A stretch of DNA of 19,903 nucleotides, from contig JBMHCM010000109.1 of assembly GCA_049889915.1 (NCBI GenBank), positions 1 through 19,903 on the forward strand, read 5' to 3'. The DNA is from UBA8337 sp049889915 (GTDB lineage: Bacteria; Pseudomonadota; Alphaproteobacteria; RS24). Positions 6,835 to 15,701 of this stretch are shown one piece after another. Below the pieces are notes generated by a model that saw nothing but the letters and a program-made list of their open reading frames with translations, was not told the origin of the DNA and ran no database searches. The number at the start of each line of letters is the position of its first letter. Within the stretch, counting starts at the first letter, position 1. A program made the translations under genes and the position numbers.

Positions 6835-6851
6835 GGTCAATAAGGCTGACC
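6835..6851. promoter_or_regulatory. Candidate operator upstream of gltBD (GGTCA-N7-TGACC)
   Basis: A perfect 5-base inverted repeat, GGTCA (6835-6839) and TGACC (6847-6851), is flanked on both sides by A/T-rich AATT-like sequence that partly extends the symmetry. It ends 7 bases before the -35 hexamer of the gltB promoter, around -60 to -44 relative to the predicted start, which is a classic activator position. The regulator is not identifiable by eye; Lrp/AsnC, LysR and other nitrogen regulators are possibilities. Confidence 0.4.
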
Positions 6852-6858
6852 AATTTAC

Positions 6859-6888
6859 TTGAATTTTCGGCTGTCTTGCGCCTATATT
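6859..6888 (+). promoter_or_regulatory. Sigma-70-type promoter of gltBD
   Basis: TTGAAT (6859-6864) and TATATT (6883-6888) are separated by 18 bases, each matching consensus at four or more positions. The start would be near 6895, about 160 bases before the gltB ATG. It lies just downstream of the esterase terminator. Confidence 0.6.
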
Positions 6889-6894
6889 ACGCCC

Positions 6895-7054
6895 TCACGA
6901 GCGGAGGGTTTGGCACATCATCAGGTGCGCCGATACTTTCCGCGTTTGAAATAGATTTTTGAAACCAGGCGCTTTCACCCTGCCCGACAAAAGGCGGTGA
7001 TGGTGTCGTCGGCTTAAAACCGAGCCGGTGTGGTAAGTGGATGAGGAAGGCAGC
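6895..7054 (+). other. Long structured 5' leader of gltB
   Basis: About 160 bases separate the predicted start from the gltB ATG, with no supported open frame. Two hairpins can be drawn. TCACC (6975-6979) plus GCC (6982-6984) pairs with GGC (6993-6995) plus GGTGA (6996-7000), and CGGCT (7010-7014) pairs with AGCCG (7023-7027). Neither is followed by a T-run, so a simple attenuator is not evident. I recognise no known riboswitch. The ribosome site GAGGAAGG at 7043-7050 lies outside both hairpins. Confidence 0.35.
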
Positions 7055-10000
7055 ATGAGCAAGCAGCCGAAACAAATGAAGAATAAAGCCGTACGCGTCG
7101 GATTTCCGGAGCGCCAAGGTCTGTACGACCCGGCCAATGAGCATGATGCATGTGGCCTCGGCTTTGTTGCCAATATCAAAAATATCAAAAGCCATGATAT
7201 CGTTCGCGACGGCCTGACCATTCTGGAAAATCTTGAGCATCGCGGCGCGGTTGGCGCTGACCCGAAAGCCGGTGACGGCGTCGGCATGCTGATTCAAATG
7301 CCGCATGGCTTTTTTACAAAAGTCACGGCTGAGCTGAACATTGAGCTGCCGCAAGAAGGCGCTTATGGCGTCGGCATGTTGTTCCTGCCGCCCGTTGATG
7401 CGGCGCGCCACGCCATTGAAGCGATTATCGAAACCAAAATCACCGATGAGGGTCATACGGTTTTGGGGTGGCGCGATGTGCCGGTCGACAATTCCGACCT
7501 CGGCTATTCAATTGTCCCGACCGAACCGGTCATTCGCCAAGTGTTTATCGGCAATGGCAAAGACAAAGACCAAATGGGCTTTGAGCGCGAATTGTTTGTC
7601 ATTCGCCGGCTGATTGAATTGGCCGTGGCGCGCGCCGATATGGCCGCCGCCAAAGACTTTTTCTACATCCCGTCCATGTCGAGCTATACGGTTTTGTATA
7701 AGGGCTTGCTGCTGTCCAGCCAGCTTGGCCCATATTATCACGACCTGCGCGATGAAGACACGGTATCGGCCATGGCGCTGGTTCACCAACGCTTTTCAAC
7801 CAATACTTTCCCGACCTGGTCGCTGTCGCAGCCATTCCGCATGATTTGCCATAATGGCGAGATCAACACGGTGCGCGGCAACATCAATTGGATGGCGGCG
7901 CGTCATGCCACCCTGTCCTCTGACCTGTTCGGCGATGATTTGGAAAAACTCTGGCCGCTGATTGAAGACGGTCAGTCTGATACGGCCAGCTTCGACAATG
8001 CGCTGGAATTGCTGGTGATGGGCGGCTATTCACCGGCCCATGCGATGATGATGCTGATCCCGGAAGCCTGGGCCGGCAATCCGCTGATGGATGAACAACG
8101 CCGCGCTTTCTATGAATATAACGCCTCGCTGATGGAGCCGTGGGACGGCCCGGCCGCCGTGGCTTTCTCAAATGGTCGCCAAATCGGCGCTACGCTGGAC
8201 CGGAACGGCCTGCGTCCGGCGCGTTATTATGTGACCTCTGATGACCGCGTGGTGATGGCCTCCGAAATGGGTGTTCTGCCGGCAGCGGAAGAGAAAATCA
8301 TTGAGAAATGGCGTCTGCAGCCGGGTAAAATGCTGCTTATCGATCTGGAGGCCGGTCGGATTATTTCTGACGATGAGCTGAAGGCCGATTTGTCGAGCGC
8401 TCACCCCTATGCCGAATGGCTGGCCCGCACGCAAATCAAGCTGGAAGAATTGCCGCTGCCGAAAGGCGAGCCGCATGTCAAAAACGACCTGCCTTTGCTG
8501 AAACTGCAGCAGGCCTTTGGCTATAGCCAAGAGGACTTGAAATTCCTTATTGCGCCGATGGTTGAACGCGGCGAAGAAGGCACCGGCTCCATGGGCACGG
8601 ACACGCCACCTTCTGCCCTGTCGGATAAAGCCAAGCCGCTATATACCTATTTCAAGCAAAACTTCGCGCAGGTGACCAACCCGCCGATTGACCCGATTCG
8701 TGAAGAATTGGTGATGTCGCTGGTCTCTTTCATTGGCCCGCGCCCCAATTTGCTGGATTTGGAAGGCACCTCCAATATCAAGCGCTTGGAAGTGGCACAG
8801 CCGATTTTGGCCAATGAAGATTTAGAAAAAATCCGCCGTATTTCCGACATTAAGGATAATCAATTCCACGCCATTACGCTGGATATGACCTTTGCCGTGG
8901 CCGACGGCCCGCTGGGCATGAAAAACCGCCTCGACGCGCTGTGCACGGAAGCGGAAAGCGCCATTGCCAACGGCCATGAGAACATCATCATTCTGTCTGA
9001 CCGCGCCGTCAGTGCCGAGCGCGTTGCCATTCCGGCGCTGCTGGCCACAGCGGCCGTCCACCACCATCTCATCCGTAAGGGGCTGCGTACCTCGGCCGGT
9101 CTGGTGGTTGAAACCGGTGAAGCGCGTGAGATTCATCATTTCTGCTGTCTCGCAGGTTATGGCGCCGAAGCGATTAACCCATATCTGGCCTTCGACACGG
9201 TTGACCAGTTAAACGCTAAAATGGAACTGGGCCTCAGCGACGCCGACGCCCATGCACATTTTGTCAAAGCAGCCGGTAAAGGCATGCGCAAAGTCATGTC
9301 CAAAATGGGTATTTCGACCTATCAGTCTTATTGCGGTGCGCAAATTTTTGACGCGGTTGGCCTGGCACAAGACTTTATCGACGCTTACTTCACCAAAACC
9401 GCCACCACCATTGAGGGCATCGGTCTGGACGAAGTGGCCGAAGAAACGCTGCGCCGTCACCATGACGCCTTTGGCGACAGCCTGGTGACCCGCGATGCGC
9501 TGGAAGTCGGCGGTGAGTATGCGGTGCGCGTGCGCGGCGAAGACCATGTCTGGAATGCCGGCACGGTCGGCGCGTTGCAGCATGCCGTGCGTGGCAATAG
9601 CCGCGACCAATATCGCGATTATGCCCGCCAGATTAACGCGCAAGACGAGCATTTGCTGACCCTGCGCGGTCTGTTCAAAATCCGCATGGCGAACGAGACC
9701 GGTCGCAAGCCGGTGGCCCTCGATGCGGTCGAGCCGGTTGAGGAAATCGTCAAACGATTTGCCACCGGTGCCATGTCATTGGGCTCCATCAGCCCGGAAG
9801 CGCATGAAACGCTGGCCGTGGCGATGAACCGCTTGGGCGGCAAGTCAAATACCGGTGAGGGCGGCGAGGAAGTGCATCGCTTCACACCGGAAGCCAATGG
9901 CGACTCGAAACGTTCAGCCATTAAGCAGGTGGCGTCAGGCCGGTTTGGCGTGACGGCGGAATATCTTGCCAATTCCGACATGATTCAAATCAAAATGGCG

Positions 10001-11692
10001 CAAGGCGCCAAGCCGGGTGAAGGCGGGCAATTGCCGGGTCACAAGGTTGACCAGCGCATTGCCGCGGTACGTCACTCAACGCCGGGCGTTGGCCTCATTT
10101 CGCCGCCGCCGCACCATGATATTTATTCTATCGAGGATTTGGCACAGCTGATTTACGACCTGAAAAACGCCAATCCGCGCGCCGATATTTCGGTCAAGCT
10201 GGTGTCTGAGGTCGGTGTCGGCACGGTTGCCGCCGGTGTCTCAAAAGCCCGCGCCGACCATGTGACCATTTCAGGCTTTGAAGGCGGCACCGGCGCAAGC
10301 CCGCTGACCTCCATCAAACATGCCGGTTCCCCATGGGAAATCGGTCTGGCGGAAACCCATCAGACCTTGGTGCTAAATGATTTGCGCAACCGCATCGCCG
10401 TGCAGGTGGATGGCGGTTTGCGCACCGGTCGTGACGTTATTGTCGGCGCACTGCTGGGGGCCGATGAGTTTGGCTTCTCAACCGCGCCGCTGATTGCCGC
10501 CGGTTGCATTATGATGCGCAAATGCCACCTCAACACCTGCCCAGTCGGCATCGCCACGCAAAACGAAACCTTGCGTAAGCGCTTCACCGGCACGCCGGAG
10601 CATGTGATTAATTACTTCTTCTTCATTGCCGAAGAAGTGCGCGAGATGCTGGCCGAGATGGGCTACACCAGCCTCAATGAGATTATCGGCCAAACCGATT
10701 TGCTGGACACGCGTGATGCCATTGACCATTGGAAAGCCAAGGGTCTCGACTTCACCCGCTTGTTTACCAAAATCGACAGCGAGCGCGAAGTCTATCACAC
10801 GGAAGCGCAAGACCATCCGATTGATGACATTCTCGACCGCAAGCTGATTGAACAAGCCATGCCGGCTCTGGACAATAAGACGCCGGTGCAAATCGAGACG
10901 CCGATCACCAATATTGACCGCTCTGCCGGTACCATGCTGTCGGGCGAATTGGCTCTGCGCCATGGCCATGCCGGTCTGGCCGATGACACGATTTCGGTGA
11001 AACTGAAAGGCACGGCCGGTCAGAGCTTCGGCACTTTCTTGGCACGCGGCATTTCCTTCGAGCTGGAAGGCGAAGCCAATGACTATGTGGGCAAAGGCCT
11101 GTCCGGCGGTCGCATCGCGATTTACCCGCCGGCCGAGAGCGCCATTGTGCCGGAAGAAAGCATTATTGTCGGCAACACCGTGCTGTATGGCGCGGTTGAC
11201 GGCGAATGCTATTTCCGCGGCGTGGCGGGCGAACGTTTTGCCGTGCGTAACTCAGGCGCCATTGCCGTTGTTGAAGGCTCCGGCGACCATTGCTGCGAAT
11301 ATATGACCGGCGGTTGTGTTGTCGTGCTGGGCAAAACCGGCCGCAACTTCGCTGCCGGCATGTCAGGCGGCATTGCCTATGTGCTGGACGATGATGGCAG
11401 CTTTGAAAGCCGCTGCAATATGGCGATGGTTGATTTGGAGCCGGTAACCGGCGATGCCAATGCCGCTTTGGACAGCTTGAAAGGCGATATGCGCACCGAT
11501 GATGCGGCGCGTCTGAAGCGCCTGCTTGAAAATCATGCCCGTTACACCAATTCAAAACGGGCACAGGAAATTTTGGCCGATTGGGATGCCTATCTGCCGA
11601 AATTCACCAAAGTCATGCCGACAGAATTCCGTCGCGCCCTCAATGAACTGGCTGACAGCGACACCGCTGCGCAGCCTGCTGCTGGAGAGTAA
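7055..11692 (+). CDS. gltB: Glutamate synthase (NADPH) large subunit
   Basis: This 1545-residue subunit transfers the amide nitrogen of glutamine to 2-oxoglutarate, making two glutamates; with GltD it forms the GOGAT flavoprotein. The class-II amidotransferase domain begins at Cys33 in EHDACGLGF, the usual N-terminal nucleophile exposed after removal of a short propeptide (here 32 residues). The central and FMN domains follow, with EGGTGASPLTSIKHAG and VQVDGGLRTGRDV. The 3Fe-4S cluster cysteines are Cys1151, Cys1157 and Cys1162 in CIMMRKCHLNTCPVG. The C-terminal GXGXG beta-helix domain contains GLSGGRIAIYPP and AAGMSGGIAYVLDDDG. Length is normal for bacterial GltB. ATG 7055 has a GAGGAAGG site 4 bases upstream and is preferred to a GTG at 7037. 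The gltD ATG follows the stop by one base. Confidence 0.98.
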   Translation: MSKQPKQMKNKAVRVGFPERQGLYDPANEHDACGLGFVANIKNIKSHDIVRDGLTILENLEHRGAVGADPKAGDGVGMLIQMPHGFFTKVTAELNIELPQEGAYGVGMLFLPPVDAARHAIEAIIETKITDEGHTVLGWRDVPVDNSDLGYSIVPTEPVIRQVFIGNGKDKDQMGFERELFVIRRLIELAVARADMAAAKDFFYIPSMSSYTVLYKGLLLSSQLGPYYHDLRDEDTVSAMALVHQRFSTNTFPTWSLSQPFRMICHNGEINTVRGNINWMAARHATLSSDLFGDDLEKLWPLIEDGQSDTASFDNALELLVMGGYSPAHAMMMLIPEAWAGNPLMDEQRRAFYEYNASLMEPWDGPAAVAFSNGRQIGATLDRNGLRPARYYVTSDDRVVMASEMGVLPAAEEKIIEKWRLQPGKMLLIDLEAGRIISDDELKADLSSAHPYAEWLARTQIKLEELPLPKGEPHVKNDLPLLKLQQAFGYSQEDLKFLIAPMVERGEEGTGSMGTDTPPSALSDKAKPLYTYFKQNFAQVTNPPIDPIREELVMSLVSFIGPRPNLLDLEGTSNIKRLEVAQPILANEDLEKIRRISDIKDNQFHAITLDMTFAVADGPLGMKNRLDALCTEAESAIANGHENIIILSDRAVSAERVAIPALLATAAVHHHLIRKGLRTSAGLVVETGEAREIHHFCCLAGYGAEAINPYLAFDTVDQLNAKMELGLSDADAHAHFVKAAGKGMRKVMSKMGISTYQSYCGAQIFDAVGLAQDFIDAYFTKTATTIEGIGLDEVAEETLRRHHDAFGDSLVTRDALEVGGEYAVRVRGEDHVWNAGTVGALQHAVRGNSRDQYRDYARQINAQDEHLLTLRGLFKIRMANETGRKPVALDAVEPVEEIVKRFATGAMSLGSISPEAHETLAVAMNRLGGKSNTGEGGEEVHRFTPEANGDSKRSAIKQVASGRFGVTAEYLANSDMIQIKMAQGAKPGEGGQLPGHKVDQRIAAVRHSTPGVGLISPPPHHDIYSIEDLAQLIYDLKNANPRADISVKLVSEVGVGTVAAGVSKARADHVTISGFEGGTGASPLTSIKHAGSPWEIGLAETHQTLVLNDLRNRIAVQVDGGLRTGRDVIVGALLGADEFGFSTAPLIAAGCIMMRKCHLNTCPVGIATQNETLRKRFTGTPEHVINYFFFIAEEVREMLAEMGYTSLNEIIGQTDLLDTRDAIDHWKAKGLDFTRLFTKIDSEREVYHTEAQDHPIDDILDRKLIEQAMPALDNKTPVQIETPITNIDRSAGTMLSGELALRHGHAGLADDTISVKLKGTAGQSFGTFLARGISFELEGEANDYVGKGLSGGRIAIYPPAESAIVPEESIIVGNTVLYGAVDGECYFRGVAGERFAVRNSGAIAVVEGSGDHCCEYMTGGCVVVLGKTGRNFAAGMSGGIAYVLDDDGSFESRCNMAMVDLEPVTGDANAALDSLKGDMRTDDAARLKRLLENHARYTNSKRAQEILADWDAYLPKFTKVMPTEFRRALNELADSDTAAQPAAGE

Positions 11693-11693
11693 A

Positions 11694-13112
11694 ATGGGAA
11701 AACCAACCGGATTTCTAGAACTGGACCGTCAGGACCGCACTTATCTGCCGAAAGAAGAGCGGGTGCAAAACTTCCGCGAATTCGTCGTGCCGATGGACGA
11801 GCCGGATTTGAAAGCGCAAGCCTCACGTTGCATGGATTGCGGTGTGCCCTATTGCCATAATGGCTGCCCGGTTAACAACCAAATCCCCGATTGGAATGAT
11901 TTGGTGTATTCCGGCGAATGGCAGGCAGCACTGACCAATTTGCACACCACCAATAATTTCCCGGAATTTACCGGCCGCATTTGCCCGGCTCCGTGCGAAG
12001 CGTCTTGCACGTTGAACATTGACGACAATCCGGTGACCATCAAATCGGTGGAATGCGCCATTGTCGATCGCGGCTGGGAAGAAGGCTGGATTACCCCGCA
12101 AGTACCGAGCGCCAAAACCGGCAAATCGGTCGGCATTATCGGTGCCGGTCCGGCCGGCATGGCCGCCGCCCAGCAATTGGCCCGCCAAGGCCATGATGTG
12201 CATCTCTATGAGAAGCACGCCAAAGCCGGCGGCCTGCTGCGCTATGGCATTCCTGATTTCAAAATGGAAAAACACGGCATTGACCGCCGCGTTGAGCAAA
12301 TGCAAGCCGAGGGCGTGACTTTCCATTACGGCGTGCATGTCGGTGTCACCGTTACCGCTGCCGAGTTGGAAGACAAGCATGATGCCCTTATCCTGTCGGG
12401 CGGCTCTGAAGTGCCGCGCGACCTGCCGGTACCGGGCCGCGAGCTGGACGGCGTGCATTATGCCATGGACTTCCTGCCGCAACAAAACCGCCGCGTCGGA
12501 CAAGAGCCGATTGGCGACATTGAGCCTATTCTGGCCGAGGGCAAGCATGTCATCGTTATCGGTGGCGGCGATACCGGCTCTGACTGCATCGGCACTAGCT
12601 TCCGCCAAGGCGCGCTGTCGGTGACGCAGTTGGAAATCATGCCGATGCCGCCTGAAAAAGAAAACAAAAGTCTGACCTGGCCGGATTGGCCGTTGAAAAT
12701 GCGCACCTCAACCAGCCAAGAAGAAGGTGCCATTCGTGACTTCTCCGTCATGACCACCGAAGTTATCGGTGAAGACGGCAAAGTAACCGCCATTAAATGC
12801 ACCAAGGTTGACGAGAATATGCAGCCAATCGCCGGTTCGGAGTTTGAACTGAAGGCCGACCTCGTGCTGCTGGCCATGGGCTTCATCCATCCGGTGCATG
12901 CCGGCATGATTGAGGAGTTGGCGTTGGAAAAAGACGGCCGTGGCAATGTCGCGGCTGATACGGCGACCTATGAAACCTCACGCAAGAAAGTGTTTGCTTG
13001 TGGGGATATGCGCCGCGGCCAGTCACTGGTCGTCTGGGCCATCCGCGAGGGTCGCCAAGCGGCAAGGGAAGTCGACCTGTTCTTGATGGGTGAGACGGTA
13101 TTGCCGCGGTAG
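11694..13112 (+). CDS. gltD: Glutamate synthase (NADPH) small subunit
   Basis: This 472-residue subunit takes electrons from NADPH through FAD and iron-sulphur clusters to GltB. The N-terminal ferredoxin-like region holds two cysteine groups: Cys46, Cys49, Cys54 and Cys58 in RCMDCGVPYCHNGCPV, and Cys97, Cys101 and Cys105 in CPAPCEASC. The FAD-binding Rossmann motif is GIIGAGPAG (148-155), followed by GGLLRYGIPDFKM. The NADPH-binding motif is VIGGGDTGSDC (GGGDTG at 290-295). The family ending is seen in FACGDMRRGQSLVVWAIREGR. The ATG starts one base after the gltB TAA, and the ribosome site GGAGAG overlaps the gltB end, so the subunits are probably translationally coupled. A longer in-frame reading from 11526 overlaps gltB and is not credible. 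A hairpin terminator follows at 13136-13163. Confidence 0.97.
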   Translation: MGKPTGFLELDRQDRTYLPKEERVQNFREFVVPMDEPDLKAQASRCMDCGVPYCHNGCPVNNQIPDWNDLVYSGEWQAALTNLHTTNNFPEFTGRICPAPCEASCTLNIDDNPVTIKSVECAIVDRGWEEGWITPQVPSAKTGKSVGIIGAGPAGMAAAQQLARQGHDVHLYEKHAKAGGLLRYGIPDFKMEKHGIDRRVEQMQAEGVTFHYGVHVGVTVTAAELEDKHDALILSGGSEVPRDLPVPGRELDGVHYAMDFLPQQNRRVGQEPIGDIEPILAEGKHVIVIGGGDTGSDCIGTSFRQGALSVTQLEIMPMPPEKENKSLTWPDWPLKMRTSTSQEEGAIRDFSVMTTEVIGEDGKVTAIKCTKVDENMQPIAGSEFELKADLVLLAMGFIHPVHAGMIEELALEKDGRGNVAADTATYETSRKKVFACGDMRRGQSLVVWAIREGRQAAREVDLFLMGETVLPR

Positions 13113-13135
13113 GCTTTGACAGTCTGAATAAAATT

Positions 13136-13163
13136 AAGCCCGGCCTTCTGGTCGGGCTTTTTT
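13136..13163. terminator. Intrinsic terminator between gltD and the VWA gene, probably bidirectional
   Basis: AAGCCCG (13136-13142) pairs with CGGGCTT (13153-13159), with inner GCC/GGT pairs closing a TTCT loop. On the plus strand the T-run continues to 13163, ending gltBD. On the minus strand the stem is followed by TTAATTTTATT, so the same hairpin can end the convergent VWA gene, whose stop codon is at 13165-13167. Confidence 0.85.
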
Positions 13164-13164
13164 G

Positions 13165-14661
13165 TTAGCTGCCCAAGCGCAGCAAATCGTCCAGCACGCG
13201 CTCGACATGCTTCACGGAATTGCAGACTTTGGTATGGGTACAATAGGCGCCGAGTTTTTTCATCTCGCTATCGCCAATACCCCAGCTGGCTTCCGGCTCC
13301 GGGTTGAGCCAAATCACCCGCGCGGCGCGCTCATGCATTTCCTTCAGCACCAAATGGCCGGGGTCACCGTAATTGGACCGCGCATCGCCCAAAATCATCA
13401 CCGTGGTTTTTTTGTCCATATCGTCCAAAGTCGCCTCGGCCAAGTCCATCAACGACAGGCCATAATCGGTTGAGCCGCCGCCATATTGCCGCAACGCCTC
13501 TTCCATCACCTGGTCCATATCGCCCGTCTTCATCATGTCGGAAATCTCACCGGCCCGATTGGAGAAAACAAAACTGCGGGTTTTCGGCATCACCTCATCG
13601 AGGCTGTAAAGAAACATCAGAAAGAAGCGCGATACGGCGGCCACTGAGCCGGAGACATCGCACAGCACGATAAGCTTGGGCCGGTCGATTTTCGTGCGCC
13701 GCCAAGCCAGCTCGAACAGATTGCCGTCATAAGCGACATTGGCCCGCATGGTGCGACGAATATCCAGCATGCCGCGCTGCGCTTTTTTGCGGCGCCGCGA
13801 GTGCCGCGAGGCCAGCCGTTTGGCCAGCCTCTGGATAAGCCCGCGCATGATTTTCATATCCGACTTATCAAGATTGGTCAGCCGAATGCGCGACAGCGCA
13901 TCCTCGCGTAATAAACGCCCGGCATTTTTGGTCCGCATGGCGATTTGCCGCTCAACAAAGTCAAACACCGCATCAAACAATTGCGCACGGCCCGCTTTTA
14001 ACACCTCGGCGCGCTCGGTCTCGCCGCCCTCGCCCATTTCGCGCACCGCGCGATCAAACTCGGTCAGCCCCATTTGTTCTAAAATGCGACGTGAAAACAT
14101 GCCCTGCTGGGTGAATAATTTCGCATTGGCCAGCCCGACCGTGGTCGCCGCATCCGCCATTGCCGACTGCAAGGCAGCCATATCGCGGTTTTCAACCATC
14201 TCCAATAGCGATTGTGGCGCACCGTTTGTTTCCGCCTCTGCCTCTGCACCACCGGCCGGTTCGCCGCCGGAGGCTTTGCCTTGCGCCTCGCCACCATCAG
14301 ACGGGGCACCCTGCGCCTCACCCTCTTGGCCTTCAGCCGCTTCGGCATCACCGTCTTGCGCATCACCGTCTTGCGTGTCGCCCGCTTGCTGCTCAGCCTC
14401 TTGATCGTTCGCGCTGTCTTGATTGGCTGCTTGCGGCAGGCCGTCCAACTGCATCTGCGGTGGCATGAAATAGCTTTCAAAGCATTCGTCAAAAGCGGTT
14501 TTTTCAAACTCGGTTTTGGCCAGCGTATGGCCCAAAGCATGCTTCAGCATGGTGCGGTCAGACATGCCGATTGCATCGATGACCGCCGCCGCATCAATCG
14601 CTTCGGCAGGCGACACTTGAATGTCAGCCGCACGCAAGATTCGGAGGAAATCGGCAATCAT
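13165..14661 (-). CDS. VWA-domain protein, CoxE-like
   Basis: This 498-residue cytoplasmic protein has a C-terminal von Willebrand A domain with a complete MIDAS metal site: CDVSGSV (Asp335, Ser337, Ser339), GGGSTDYG (Thr398) and ILGDARSN (Asp426). The N-terminal 75 residues are helical and fit the CoxE family. Residues 78-150 are a low-complexity linker rich in Asp, Glu, Gln, Gly and Ala, including the doubled unit QDGDA. A very basic stretch (275-305, with RHSRRRKKAQR) precedes the VWA fold. Such proteins work with MoxR ATPases to remodel or insert metal into client complexes. The ATG lies 9 bases after the MoxR stop, so the two are one operon. No CO dehydrogenase or methanol dehydrogenase gene is visible nearby, so the client is unknown. 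Confidence 0.87.
   Translation of the reverse strand: MIADFLRILRAADIQVSPAEAIDAAAVIDAIGMSDRTMLKHALGHTLAKTEFEKTAFDECFESYFMPPQMQLDGLPQAANQDSANDQEAEQQAGDTQDGDAQDGDAEAAEGQEGEAQGAPSDGGEAQGKASGGEPAGGAEAEAETNGAPQSLLEMVENRDMAALQSAMADAATTVGLANAKLFTQQGMFSRRILEQMGLTEFDRAVREMGEGGETERAEVLKAGRAQLFDAVFDFVERQIAMRTKNAGRLLREDALSRIRLTNLDKSDMKIMRGLIQRLAKRLASRHSRRRKKAQRGMLDIRRTMRANVAYDGNLFELAWRRTKIDRPKLIVLCDVSGSVAAVSRFFLMFLYSLDEVMPKTRSFVFSNRAGEISDMMKTGDMDQVMEEALRQYGGGSTDYGLSLMDLAEATLDDMDKKTTVMILGDARSNYGDPGHLVLKEMHERAARVIWLNPEPEASWGIGDSEMKKLGAYCTHTKVCNSVKHVERVLDDLLRLGS
14346..14375. repeat. Two perfect tandem copies of a 15-base unit inside the VWA linker
   Basis: CATCACCGTCTTGCG occurs at 14346-14360 and again, directly adjacent, at 14361-14375. 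On the coding strand it gives QDGDA twice within the acidic linker. The 15-base period keeps the frame, so copy number could vary without breaking the protein. Confidence 0.9.
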
Positions 14662-14670
14662 CAGCCCGGC

Positions 14671-15630
14671 CTATTGAATGGGGGTGTCGGGCGTCAATTG
14701 CGTTTCGCGCATCAGCCGCGCCAACTCGCCCTCAACATTTTCAATATCCGATTTGAACTTGAGAAGCACATTCAGCGTGTTTTTAACAAACTCGCTATCT
14801 AGCACAGCCATATTGAGCAGCACCACTGTGCGCGCCCAATCAATCGTCTCACTGACGGCCGGCGGCTTTTTCAAATCCATCTCGCGCACCGCTTGCACGA
14901 AATTGACGATATGGCCGCGCAGCGTGTCGTCCAATTCGGGTACACGTGCTTGCAGAATATTATTCTCGCGCGCCGCGTCAGGGAACGGGATATAGAGGTG
15001 CAAGCAGCGCCGCTTCAACGCATCGCCAATCTCCCGCGTATTGTTGGAGGTCAGGAACACCAGTGGCGGCTTTTTCGCTTTCACCGTACCAAGTTCAGGT
15101 ATCGAAATTTGATAATCGGACAGAATTTCCAGCAGGAACGCCTCAAACTCATCGTCTGATTTATCGATCTCATCGATCAGCAGCACCGTGCCTTTCTCGC
15201 TTTGCAGCGCCTGCAAAAGCGGCCGTGTCTGCAAAAACTGCTCTGAGAAGAAGACGTCTTCAAAGCCGCCCAGACGGCTCATCGACTCGTCCAATGTCGC
15301 TGCGCCCTGCATAACATCGCCAAGCTTCTCCTTCAGCACTTGTGTGTAAAGCAGCTGCTTGCCGTATTGCCATTCATACAGGGCCTTGGACTCGTCCAAG
15401 CCCTCATAACATTGCAGGCGAATCATATCGAGGCCGAGATATTCTGCCGTTGCTTTCGCCAATTCGGTTTTGCCGACGCCGGGCGGGCCTTCGACCAAAA
15501 GCGGTTTTTCGAGCTTTTGTGCCAAAAAAAGTGCCGTGGCAATTTGTTGGTCAGAGACATAGCCGAGCTTTTCATAGCCCGCCAAAATCGCCTCAATGGC
15601 GTCGCGCGCCGGATTTTTTGTATCAGTCAT
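14671..15630 (-). CDS. MoxR-family AAA+ ATPase (CoxD-like)
   Basis: This 319-residue chaperone ATPase has Walker A GPPGVGKT (48-55), Walker B VLLIDEIDK (Asp153, Glu154), sensor-1 region VFLTSNNTRE (Asn196-Asn197) and an arginine-finger candidate in ALKRRC (207-208). The MoxR subgroup is indicated by RLQCYEGLDESKALYEWQY and by the partner gene. The ATPase would form a hexameric ring that drives remodelling by the VWA partner encoded 9 bases downstream. There is only a weak ribosome site (GGGAAA) before ATG 15630. Upstream, GGTCAA (15648-15653) and TTGACC (15676-15681) form a wide inverted repeat of uncertain meaning. Similar ATPases are found beside CO dehydrogenase genes, but many genomes carry the pair alone, as here. 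Confidence 0.9.
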   Translation of the reverse strand: MTDTKNPARDAIEAILAGYEKLGYVSDQQIATALFLAQKLEKPLLVEGPPGVGKTELAKATAEYLGLDMIRLQCYEGLDESKALYEWQYGKQLLYTQVLKEKLGDVMQGAATLDESMSRLGGFEDVFFSEQFLQTRPLLQALQSEKGTVLLIDEIDKSDDEFEAFLLEILSDYQISIPELGTVKAKKPPLVFLTSNNTREIGDALKRRCLHLYIPFPDAARENNILQARVPELDDTLRGHIVNFVQAVREMDLKKPPAVSETIDWARTVVLLNMAVLDSEFVKNTLNVLLKFKSDIENVEGELARLMRETQLTPDTPIQ

Positions 15631-15701
15631 TTATGTGTTTCCCATTTGGTCAAAACACTAGCACGAAATCGCCGCTTGACCAGCAGCGCCAAATGCGCGC
15701 G

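Noticed and set aside
11526..11693. Extension of the gltD frame into gltB
   Set aside because: It lies wholly inside the gltB coding sequence in another frame; ATG 11694 gives the standard GltD N-terminus.
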